From Acetobacteraceae bacterium (GTDB lineage: Bacteria; Pseudomonadota; Alphaproteobacteria; Acetobacterales; Acetobacteraceae), in the NCBI GenBank assembly GCA_024280945.1, contig JAMXLO010000077.1, positions 1-63,665 of the forward strand: DNA of 63,665 nucleotides, read 5' to 3'. Below the pieces are notes generated by a model. That model was not told where the DNA came from, did no database searches, and worked only from the letters and a program-made list of their open reading frames with translations. A program made the translations under genes and the position numbers. Numbering within the stretch: position 1 is the first letter of the stretch; each line of letters starts with the position of its first letter. Positions 57,304-63,665 of this stretch are shown here, in pieces.

Positions 57304-59016
57304 ATGCACGACACGGTCATTCGCGGTGGGACCATCGTTGACGGCACTGGCAATGACCGGTTCGTGGGCGACGTTGCGATCGATGGTGACCGGATCGTCC
57401 AGGTCGGTGGCAAAGCCGGCCCGGGAAAGCGCGAGATCAGGGCTGACGGGTCGCTGGTAACACCTGGTTGGGTGGATGTGCACACCCATTACGACGGGCA
57501 GGCGACCTGGGACAGCGAGCTGGCGCCGTCATCCTGGCATGGCGTGACCACGATCCTGTTCGGCAACTGCGGTGTCGGCTTCGCCCCGGTCAAACGCGAA
57601 CACCATGCGTCCCTGATCGGCCTGATGGAGGCGGTGGAGGAAATCCCCGGCATCACCCTGTCCGAAGGCCTGAGCTGGGACTGGGAGAGCTTCCCGCAAT
57701 ATCTCGACGCGCTCGAGCGGATGCCGCGCGCAATCGACGTCGCCGCCCAGGTGCCGCATCATCCGCTGCGCGTCTACGTGATGGGCGAGCGCGCCGTCAA
57801 TCGCGAGAAGGCGACCGCCGAGGACATCGGAGCGATGCGTCGCCTGACACGCGAAGCGCTGGAGGCGGGCGCCTTCGGCTTTACCACCTCGCGCACCAAC
57901 TCGCACAAGACCCCGACCGGGGAGATGGTGCCGGGGCGCTATTCCGAGGTGGAAGAGCTGCTTGGTATCGGTTCGGCTTTCCGCGGCCTGACCCACGGGG
58001 CATTCGGCGTCAACAGCGACTTCGATATCGAGGGCGAGGAGCTCGCCTGGATGACGCGGCTTGGTCAGGAGACTGGCCGACCGGTGTGGTTCCTGCTGAC
58101 CGATCGCCCCACCGATCCGGTACGGTGGCAACGCCTGTTGGCTGGTGTCCGCGCCGCGCGTGCCCAGGGTGCACACGTGACCGCTCAGGTGGCAGGCCGG
58201 CCGGTCGGTGTCATGCTTGGTGTCGATACCGCGCTCAACCCGTTCTCTATCCGGCCGAGCTATCAGGAACTGCTGAAACTGCCGGCAAAGGAGCGCCTGG
58301 CACGATTGCAGGACGCCGCGGTGCGCGCTGCAATCCTGAACGATAAGCCGTCGGACGAACTGGTGCGCCGGTTGTCGCAGTTCCGTATGCAGATCACCAC
58401 GCGCTGGGATCGCATGTTCGTCATGGGAGATCCGCCGGACTACGAGCCGGAAGCCTCCAGCAGCATCGCGGCGATGGCGCAGCGGTCGAACCATTCGCCT
58501 GATGAAGTGGCGTATGATTACCTGTCTGGCGGCCTCGACAAGTTCCTGTTCTTCCCGATCGTCGGCTACAACGAGGACAACCACGACATCATCCGCACCA
58601 TGCTGACGTCGCCAGAAACGGTCCTGGGCCTGTCAGACGGCGGAGCGCACTGCTCGTCGATCAGCGATGCCTCACTGCCGAGTTGGATGCTTGCCCACTG
58701 GGGTCGCGATCGGAAGCGCGGGCCGGGACTGCCGTTGGAGCTGATCGTCAAACGTCAAACCAGCGAGACCGCGGACTTCTTTGGCTTTGGCGATCGGGGG
58801 CGACTGGCTGCCGGTAAGAAGGCCGACGTCAACGTCATCGACTTCGAACGGTTGCGCCTGCACGTGCCGGAAATCCGTTACGACCTGCCCGCCGGCGGAC
58901 GACGGCTGGTGCAGCGCGTGGACGGCTACATCGCAACCCTCGTTGCAGGCATTCCGGTGTTCGAGAACGGCGGTTATACCGGCGCTACCCCCGGTAAGTT
59001 GGTGCGGGCCGGCTAG
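57304..59016 (+). CDS. D-aminoacylase/N-acyl-D-amino-acid deacylase family amidohydrolase
   Basis: 570 aa, ATG after GGAGAGAGAGCGGCC. N-terminal [14 protein letters not shown], metal motif [17 protein letters not shown], then [35 protein letters not shown] and the C-terminal metal-site [17 protein letters not shown] and [19 protein letters not shown]. Removes N-acyl groups from D-amino acids or hydrolyses related cyclic amides. It fits with the racemase and P1 peptidase elsewhere in the window as unusual-amino-acid catabolism. Confidence 0.92.
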   Translation: MHDTVIRGGTIVDGTGNDRFVGDVAIDGDRIVQVGGKAGPGKREIRADGSLVTPGWVDVHTHYDGQATWDSELAPSSWHGVTTILFGNCGVGFAPVKREHHASLIGLMEAVEEIPGITLSEGLSWDWESFPQYLDALERMPRAIDVAAQVPHHPLRVYVMGERAVNREKATAEDIGAMRRLTREALEAGAFGFTTSRTNSHKTPTGEMVPGRYSEVEELLGIGSAFRGLTHGAFGVNSDFDIEGEELAWMTRLGQETGRPVWFLLTDRPTDPVRWQRLLAGVRAARAQGAHVTAQVAGRPVGVMLGVDTALNPFSIRPSYQELLKLPAKERLARLQDAAVRAAILNDKPSDELVRRLSQFRMQITTRWDRMFVMGDPPDYEPEASSSIAAMAQRSNHSPDEVAYDYLSGGLDKFLFFPIVGYNEDNHDIIRTMLTSPETVLGLSDGGAHCSSISDASLPSWMLAHWGRDRKRGPGLPLELIVKRQTSETADFFGFGDRGRLAAGKKADVNVIDFERLRLHVPEIRYDLPAGGRRLVQRVDGYIATLVAGIPVFENGGYTGATPGKLVRAG

Positions 59017-59044
59017 GCCCGCTTAACGCTCCCTGGCTCCGCTT

Positions 59045-59479
59045 TCAGCGCTGGCGATAGGTCCGGTGACATGCGGCGCAGGCATCGCCGACAACCTTGA
59101 CCTGTGCCGCCACCCCTTCTGCATCGCCTGCCTTGGCAAGCTGGGTCAGCTTCTCGGCGGTCTCGACAAAGTCGCTGGCGGCTTTGCGAAAGCCGGTGGG
59201 ATCAGACCATACTGCCGGCAGGGCCTTGGTTGGACCTTTGTCGCTTCCAGCCGGGAAGGTGGTCGGAAACTGCGTCATCCACCGCGCCATCGCCTTGGCA
59301 GGGTTCTCCAGCGTCTTCACGTCGCCCTTGGCGGCGACGACGGCGCGAATACCGCTGAAATTGCCACTGAGCAGATCCTGTCCCGCCTGCCGGGTCTCGA
59401 TGATGTTGAACTCCTGCGCCTGGACCGCGCCTGCCGTGGCAATTGCCAATGTCGTTGCCAGCAAAAGCTTCCTCGTCAT
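59045..59479 (-). CDS. Cytochrome c-prime (class II, c556-like)
   Basis: 144 aa from ATG at 59479 (AAGGAGGCTGC upstream), with a Sec signal (MTRKLLLATTLAIATAGAVQAQ). The heme motif CAACH is at the extreme C-terminus (134-138), as in class II cytochromes, which fold as four-helix bundles in the periplasm. Possible roles are electron transfer or NO binding; the sixth ligand cannot be judged. Confidence 0.92.
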   Translation of the reverse strand: MTRKLLLATTLAIATAGAVQAQEFNIIETRQAGQDLLSGNFSGIRAVVAAKGDVKTLENPAKAMARWMTQFPTTFPAGSDKGPTKALPAVWSDPTGFRKAASDFVETAEKLTQLAKAGDAEGVAAQVKVVGDACAACHRTYRQR

Positions 59480-59583
59480 GCAGCCTCCTTCTGTCGTTAC
59501 GTGGACGCGCAGGCACAATCAAAATTCCACACCGCGGCGCGAATCCGATGGCAGCGATGCGTCGCCTCCGCCACATGGATGAT

Positions 59584-60165
59584 ATGAACAGGGTTACTGC
59601 AGTCGCTGTCTACTGCGGCTCCCGGTCAGGGAACGATCCCGCCTACCGGGCTGCTGCGCAGACGCTCGGGGAAGGGCTGGCGCAGGCGCGCATCCGCTTG
59701 ATCTATGGCGGCGGCGGCATCGGTCTGATGGGTGTGCTCGCAGACGCGGTTCTGGCCGTGGGAGGCGAAGTGGCCGGGGTCATTCCCGAATTCCTGACGC
59801 GGCGCGAGGTGGCGCATGGGGGCAACACCGAGCTGATCGTGACCGACTCCATGCACAGCCGAAAGCAGCGGATGTTCGAACTGGCCGATGCATTCGTCTC
59901 GTTGCCAGGAGGCCTTGGAACGCTGGACGAGACCATCGAGATCATCACCTGGCGCCAGCTCGGGCTGCACAACAAGCCGATCCTGATCTGCAACACCGCC
60001 GGCTCTGCGGCGCCCTTCCTGGCGGCGATCGAAGCCGCAATAGTGGCTGGTTTCGCCGGGCCAGAGGTGCGTCAGCTCTACGAGGTGTTCGAAGGGCCTG
60101 CCGCTGTTCTGCGGCGACTGAGGCGGCTTCGCCCAGGCCCCCACGCGGAAGCCCAACGGCTGTAA
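59584..60165 (+). CDS. LOG family phosphoribohydrolase-like protein (TIGR00730)
   Basis: 193 aa from ATG at 59584; an ATG at 59575 is also possible, neither with a strong ribosome site. VAVYCGSRSGNDPAYRAAA, IYGGGGIGLMG and the catalytic SLPGGLGTLDE with ITWRQLGLHNKP define the LOG family. It cleaves the N-glycosidic bond of nucleoside 5'-monophosphates (cytokinin-like or AMP). Followed by tRNA-Pro. Confidence 0.92.
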   Translation: MNRVTAVAVYCGSRSGNDPAYRAAAQTLGEGLAQARIRLIYGGGGIGLMGVLADAVLAVGGEVAGVIPEFLTRREVAHGGNTELIVTDSMHSRKQRMFELADAFVSLPGGLGTLDETIEIITWRQLGLHNKPILICNTAGSAAPFLAAIEAAIVAGFAGPEVRQLYEVFEGPAAVLRRLRRLRPGPHAEAQRL

Positions 60166-60213
60166 TCGCGCCTTGCCGCCGAGTGTTGCCGGGGCTATAT
60201 GCGCCGCCTTGGC

Positions 60214-60290
60214 CGGAGTGTAGCTCAGCCTGGTAGAGCACTGTGTTCGGGACGCAGGGGCCGGAGGTTCGAATCCTCTCACTCCGACCA
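60214..60290 (+). tRNA. tRNA-Pro (anticodon CGG)
   Basis: 77 nt with acceptor arms CGGAGTG/CACTCCG, D-arm GCTCAGCCTGGTAGAGC, anticodon stem CTGTG/CGCAG around loop TTCGGGA (anticodon CGG, reads CCG), T-arm GGTTCGAATCC and encoded ACCA. No duplicate of its 3' end is visible downstream that would mark an integrated element. Confidence 0.95.
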
Positions 60291-60426
60291 CTCTGGGCGA
60301 ATGAGATCCGTAGCGTTTTCATCAGCAAGACGCTGGGCGCTACAGTGCGCGCTTGCATGCTGAACACGCTCCGCTGTGGAACGCCAACGCAGACGCGCAT
60401 GGTGTCCTGCGCCACCAATTCCTCGA

Positions 60427-60624
60427 TCACTCAAGAGAGAATTGTAGCTCGTAGTACTCGATCATCTCCTTGCGCTCTTCGACTGTCAGGTCATCTGGGT
60501 CGCGGATAGAATATACTCGGCCGCTGAGCGCCCGATGAAACTGATATTTCCCAGCACTCGCCCGACCGATCGGTGTTAGGCCGAGGCTCTTGATTCGAGT
60601 GCGGTACTGCTCAGCCGTCGTCAC
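60427..60624 (-). CDS. Small conserved-looking hypothetical protein, 65 aa
   Basis: GTG at 60624 overlaps the preceding small gene's stop (GTGA). The sequence (TTAEQYRTRIKSLGLTPIGR, ending EERKEMIEYYELQFSLE) has no signal or membrane segment and an acidic C-terminal helix. No family recognised. Coding is supported by the coupling and by protein-like composition only. Situated after tRNA-Pro on the opposite strand. Confidence 0.5.
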   Translation of the reverse strand: MTTAEQYRTRIKSLGLTPIGRASAGKYQFHRALSGRVYSIRDPDDLTVEERKEMIEYYELQFSLE

Positions 60625-60851
60625 TCTACATCGACGCGCACGCGTCGCCCCGGCCGATCGATCGTCATCGTCACAACCTTATCACCCTGGATATCAAGAA
60701 GATCCCGCAGGACAGTATCAAGGTCCCGCCACAGCTCATCCCCCGATCGTCCCATGAGCATAAGGCTGCGCATCTGCTGACTGCGTGCGTGGATGAGGCC
60801 GGCGTTGCCACGCACGATTTGGATGTCGATCTCGATGCTACGCAGCAGCAC
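60621..60851 (-). CDS. Small hypothetical protein, 76 aa
   Basis: GTG at 60851 with AAGGGA upstream; an internal ATG (MRSLMLMGRSGDELWRDL) is an alternative start. A mixed alpha/beta sequence with GDELWRDLDTVLRDLLDIQG and a C-terminal basic strand (DRPGRRVRVDVE). No family recognised. Overlaps the 65-aa gene by four bases, so the two are probably cotranslated. Confidence 0.45.
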   Translation of the reverse strand: MLLRSIEIDIQIVRGNAGLIHARSQQMRSLMLMGRSGDELWRDLDTVLRDLLDIQGDKVVTMTIDRPGRRVRVDVE

Positions 60852-61341
60852 CCGAATGTCCCTTGTTGCTCGCGCGAAGATTGGTTTGCCTTGCTCCCCC
60901 GTGACCCTTCAGTCAATTGGCAGTCCCCCCGCGCCATTGACCATCTACTCTTCCGCCCCGCACGTCAGGCTCCCGATCTCCACGATTCACGCATAGTTCC
61001 ATTGCGGATTCGGAGGTAATCGGGTCAGAGCCTCTGCCCTATGTTTTGCTGCAGAGCAGCATGGCCTTGAGGGCCGCAGGAGTTACTTATGCGTACAATC
61101 GCCGCCGACTGGTCAGTCTCGAACACTGGCCCTGCCAAGATCCTGAATTGGCTGTCGGGAATGAGCACCAGGCTTCGTCGGATGGTCTCGGCGCAGCCTC
61201 GTCCAGCGATTAGCGGGGGCCGCGGATCCGATGACCTTTACCTGCAGGCCGACGTCGCGGCGTTCATCAGCAATTTTATGCGGATCGGCTGATCATAGCG
61301 GGCGGGGGAGCCAGAGTCTTGCTCCCCCAAAACCCAAGTTG
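60852..61341. other. Region of uncertain content
   Basis: 490 bases between the two small minus-strand genes and the first PRC-barrel gene. Only the doubtful 67-codon ORF at 61089 is visible. No repeat, integrase or RNA was recognised. Confidence 0.4.
61089..61292 (+). CDS. Doubtful 67-codon ORF
   Basis: ATG preceded by AGGAG with a 6-base spacer. The product is basic in the middle and ends DLYLQADVAAFISNFMRIG. No homology is recognised and no neighbours share its strand, so it may be a chance ORF or a remnant. Confidence 0.3.
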   Translation: MRTIAADWSVSNTGPAKILNWLSGMSTRLRRMVSAQPRPAISGGRGSDDLYLQADVAAFISNFMRIG

Positions 61342-61713
61342 TCAGCGCCTTCCTTCCACCGACGAATAATAAGCGTCGATGCCGCGACCATAAGCGGGAT
61401 CCTCCCAGGTCACCTCTTCCGGGGCCGAGTAGGTCGGCGCCCCTTCGAGCTGCTCCTTGGTTACGTCGACGATGTAGCCCCCCTGGTTCCGATCGTAGTG
61501 CAGTTGATTCCACGGCAGGGGATGATAGCTCGATCCCATTCCGAGAAACCCACCGAAGGATAGAACCGCGTAGGCGACCTGTCCGGAGCGCTTGTCCAGC
61601 ATGACATTGGAAACGCTGCCGAGCTTGTTGCCCCTTCTATCGTAAACTGACGTTCCTTCAACCTTGTCGGAAGAGATGAGTTCGCGCGATTCGTGGGTCT
61701 CGACACCTGACAT
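61342..61713 (-). CDS. PRC-barrel domain protein (cytoplasmic)
   Basis: 123 aa, ATG at 61713 after TAGGAGCAGCCA. One PRC-barrel: LISSDKVEGTSVYDRRGNKLGSVSNVMLDKRSGQVAYAVLSFGGFLGMG, then YHPLPWNQLHYD. No signal peptide. The C-terminal Tyr/Glu-rich tail is unusual. The GGFLGMG segment is nearly the same as in the exported PRC-barrel protein at 63138, so the two are probable paralogues. Confidence 0.9.
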   Translation of the reverse strand: MSGVETHESRELISSDKVEGTSVYDRRGNKLGSVSNVMLDKRSGQVAYAVLSFGGFLGMGSSYHPLPWNQLHYDRNQGGYIVDVTKEQLEGAPTYSAPEEVTWEDPAYGRGIDAYYSSVEGRR

Positions 61714-61977
61714 TGGCTGCTCCTATTGCGAGGCTGGCAGCCAAACGCCGGGTCGTCAGCAAAGTTTCAGCACATCGCGCGACCGACGCGAGACGAGCAT
61801 GATCCGACAGGTTTCGGCTCCTGGAACGCGGGACATTTTCCGTTCGTGCAACGCTTCAGCCCAGTATATTCGTTGGCCTTGTCGCTGCTGCTGCCAAGCC
61901 GCTTATCGTATTGGCGTGAGCGGCGAGACGTATCGAGGTCACGGCCGTTTTCGAGCCGTACGGCAAGGAACGACCTC

Positions 61978-62412
61978 ATGTTCAAGACCATTCGATATGC
62001 CGCCCTGGCGGCAGCAGTGATTGCAGGCCCGGCATCGCTGGCATTTGCCCAGGGAGGTGGCGGTGGTGGAGGCTCGGCCGGTGGCGCAAATGGTGGGTCA
62101 GCAGGTGGTGGTGGTGCCGCTAGTTCTGTCGGTGGCGGAACTGGTCATGCATCCACATCGCCAACCGCCGTTGGCGGTAACGCTCCGAGCACAGCCGGTA
62201 GCCCATCCGGCACAACAGGGAGCGCCTCCGGGCCCGGCGGTAGCCTGTCCAGCAACTTCTCGGGCCAGCCGCCCTCCTCTGGCAGCCTTGGCGGGAACAG
62301 CGCGATGGGCGGTCAGAGCAGGCCTCGTTCCTATGCCGACCCGGCGGTTACCAACCCGAACACGCAGGGGTCTTCCAGCGAAAGTGTGAGCGGTCCCAAT
62401 ACTGGTCGATAA
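61978..62412 (+). CDS. Secreted Gly/Ser-rich low-complexity protein
   Basis: 144 aa from ATG at 61978 (AAGGA upstream). A Sec signal (MFKTIRYAALAAAVIAGPASLAFA) is followed by an almost entirely Gly/Ser/Thr/Pro tract and a short C-terminal SYADPAVTNPNTQGSSSES. It should be disordered and exported. No family recognised; could be a surface or matrix component. Confidence 0.7.
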   Translation: MFKTIRYAALAAAVIAGPASLAFAQGGGGGGGSAGGANGGSAGGGGAASSVGGGTGHASTSPTAVGGNAPSTAGSPSGTTGSASGPGGSLSSNFSGQPPSSGSLGGNSAMGGQSRPRSYADPAVTNPNTQGSSSESVSGPNTGR

Positions 62413-62489
62413 ACAAGCGCCATCTCTTGAACATAGCGGAGCCAGGTCCCCCGCCATGTCGTTGTCACGTTTGCCTCGAGGAAGCCGGG

Positions 62490-62951
62490 CTAGTCGACTG
62501 GCTCCAGCAGGACGACAGGGATCTGGCGCTCCGTCTTCTTCGCGTAATCTGCGTACGGCGGCCAAAACTTCAGTGCCTTTTCCCAGAGCCTATCACGCTC
62601 GGCACCCGTAGCTGTCCTGGCCTTCGCTTTCAGCTTTTTCGTGCCGACCTGTACCTCGACCTCGGGGTTGGCCACGAGGTTTCGATACCAGTTGGGGTGC
62701 TGCGGCGCACCGCCCTTCGACGCGACGATGATGTAGTTCTTGCCGTCCTCGCCATAGAATAGCGGGAAGATGTACTTCTCACCCGATTTCCGACCTGTTG
62801 TCGTCAGCAGCAATGATGGGACGTGCATCTCCAAGTGGCCTGGCGGGGTGACAGTATAGATGTGCCCGTCTTTGCCGCCGCTGGCAATGTATCGGTTCGC
62901 ATGGTCGACCATCCATTGAGGGAGGCTGGGAGCGAGTTTGGCGTCGGCCAT
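62490..62951 (-). CDS. Nitroreductase/quinone reductase family, deazaflavin (DDN/DUF385) type
   Basis: 153 aa, ATG at 62951 after AAGGAGATCAGG. The split-barrel core has VPSLLLTTTGRKSGEKYIFPLFYGEDGKNYIIVASKGGAPQHPNWYRNLVANPEVEVQVG, the signature of the family named for F420-dependent Ddn of mycobacteria; many members outside actinobacteria may use FMN instead. Cofactor and substrate unresolved. Confidence 0.9.
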   Translation of the reverse strand: MADAKLAPSLPQWMVDHANRYIASGGKDGHIYTVTPPGHLEMHVPSLLLTTTGRKSGEKYIFPLFYGEDGKNYIIVASKGGAPQHPNWYRNLVANPEVEVQVGTKKLKAKARTATGAERDRLWEKALKFWPPYADYAKKTERQIPVVLLEPVD

Positions 62952-63137
62952 TCCTGATCTCCTTATGAACCGTCAGTGTGACCATGGTACCCGCGACACC
63001 GCACGAGGGCCAGCCCAGGGCTAAACAGATCTATACCTGCCGTAACACGAGAACGTGGGATGTAGACAGGACCAATGATGCAACTCGGATCGATCTGATG
63101 CGCTTGCGACCTCACGGTAATCCGTTGAGGTTCGGCC

Positions 63138-63533
63138 ATGAAACATTCGCTCATTCTTTTGTCCGCCGCCGCATTCGCGGCTGCTCTGTTATCCGGATCG
63201 GCTGATGCGCAACTGAATCCGCAGACAGTGACCCTGATGAGAGTAGATCCTCAAACTCTGGCCACTGGCTACCGCTCATCGAAAATGGTCGGAAGCTCGG
63301 TCAGCAACGAGAACAACGAAACGGTCGGAACCGTCGATGATCTGATCATAACAGCGGGCGGTCAGGCACCGTATGCTATCTTATCGGTCGGAGGCTTTTT
63401 GGGCCTTGGCACGAAATACGTCGCATTGCCTTTCACCGCCCTGAAGATAGTCGACAAAAGAATCGTCCTTCCCGGAGGCACAAAGGACGCTCTGCAGAGC
63501 CTTCCCGACTTCAAATACAATACCGGTGGCTGA
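63138..63533 (+). CDS. Secreted PRC-barrel domain protein
   Basis: 131 aa, ATG after GAGGTTCGGCC, with a Sec signal (MKHSLILLSAAAFAAALLSGSADA). PRC-barrel core: SSKMVGSSVSNENNETVGTVDDLIITAGGQAPYAILSVGGFLGLGTKYVALPFTALK. Such periplasmic proteins often accompany stress genes. Related to the cytoplasmic PRC protein at 61342. The remaining 132 bases to the window end hold no recognised gene. Confidence 0.9.
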   Translation: MKHSLILLSAAAFAAALLSGSADAQLNPQTVTLMRVDPQTLATGYRSSKMVGSSVSNENNETVGTVDDLIITAGGQAPYAILSVGGFLGLGTKYVALPFTALKIVDKRIVLPGGTKDALQSLPDFKYNTGG

Positions 63534-63665
63534 GACCGCCGCAGCGGGAATATCCAGATCATTCCAATTCCGGTCGGCCATGGCACTATGAGGCGCGCTG
63601 ACCATTGGCCTTACCAATTGCTTAATCGCTTTGCAGTGCTCCGGTCTGGTCTGAGCGAGGAAACG

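Noticed and set aside
60214-60851. Integrated element at tRNA-Pro
   Set aside because: No integrase and no duplicated tRNA 3' end seen in the window; kept only as a possibility in the small-gene finding.

Overview
The window is GC-rich, gene-dense chromosomal DNA of a Gram-negative alphaproteobacterium. An Acetobacteraceae/Rhodospirillales-like organism fits best, by inference. The evidence is the syntenic block ffs-dnaX / ybaB-recR-rpmB-prmC-DUF4167, the divergent cycM // kdsB-pheA pair, rpsU divergent from def-COQ9, the histone-deacetylase-like gene next to xseB, a DinB with an N-terminal Cys cluster, and frequent GTG/TTG starts with ATGA, GTGA or TGATG overlaps. I saw no prophage, transposase, CRISPR array or replication origin. 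One tRNA (Pro-CGG) and one SRP RNA are present.

Layout, left to right. 1-3778: a YbhFSR-type ABC exporter cut by the window edge. 3878-6302: a secreted sulfite-oxidase-like molybdoenzyme paired with a vanadium-haloperoxidase-like enzyme. 6668-10435: catabolic genes (DUF169, Asp/Glu racemase, amidohydrolase, P1 aminopeptidase). 10524-10731: a decayed GlcG/HbpS gene. 10797-14240: mmsA, an MFS pump and ogt. 14404-21657: the SRP RNA and the DNA-replication/translation block, interrupted by a chemoreceptor gene. 21663-26692: dinB and a ROK kinase, then a three-gene membrane-associated module and YihY. 27009-31952: LLM oxidoreductase, degenerate M23 protein, PNPOx-like protein, BBE-type FAD oxidase and a frameshifted HxlR regulator. 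32036-35561: TusA, HDAC-like protein, XseB and two divergent LysR regulators. 35629-43156: clpB, MOSC protein, enoyl-CoA hydratase, COQ9-def // rpsU and a MocR regulator ending in two palindromic repeats. 43414-46658: pheA-kdsB // cycM-hisN. 46703-54471: the yejABEF oligopeptide importer and a lone Tat-type peptide-binding protein. 54514-63533: USP, second LLM oxidoreductase, frameshifted Uma2, D-aminoacylase, cytochrome c-prime, LOG protein, tRNA-Pro, small unknown genes, two PRC-barrel proteins, a Gly-rich secreted protein and a deazaflavin-type nitroreductase.

Functionally the window mixes housekeeping blocks with accessory genes for scavenging and detoxification: peptide uptake, D-amino-acid and amide hydrolysis, flavin oxidoreductases and drug exporters. 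Unusual elements are (i) a ~40-bp GC-rich palindromic repeat inserted in frame into two proteins, (ii) a tandem pair of CTAG-ended palindromic elements that supplies a stop codon, (iii) the sulfite-oxidase/haloperoxidase pair, (iv) a probable CTG start for prmC, and (v) several genes broken by apparent single-base deletions. No wholly new multi-gene defence or biosynthetic system is evident; the repeat elements and the unexplained promoter/ORF at 52415-52790 are the best leads.
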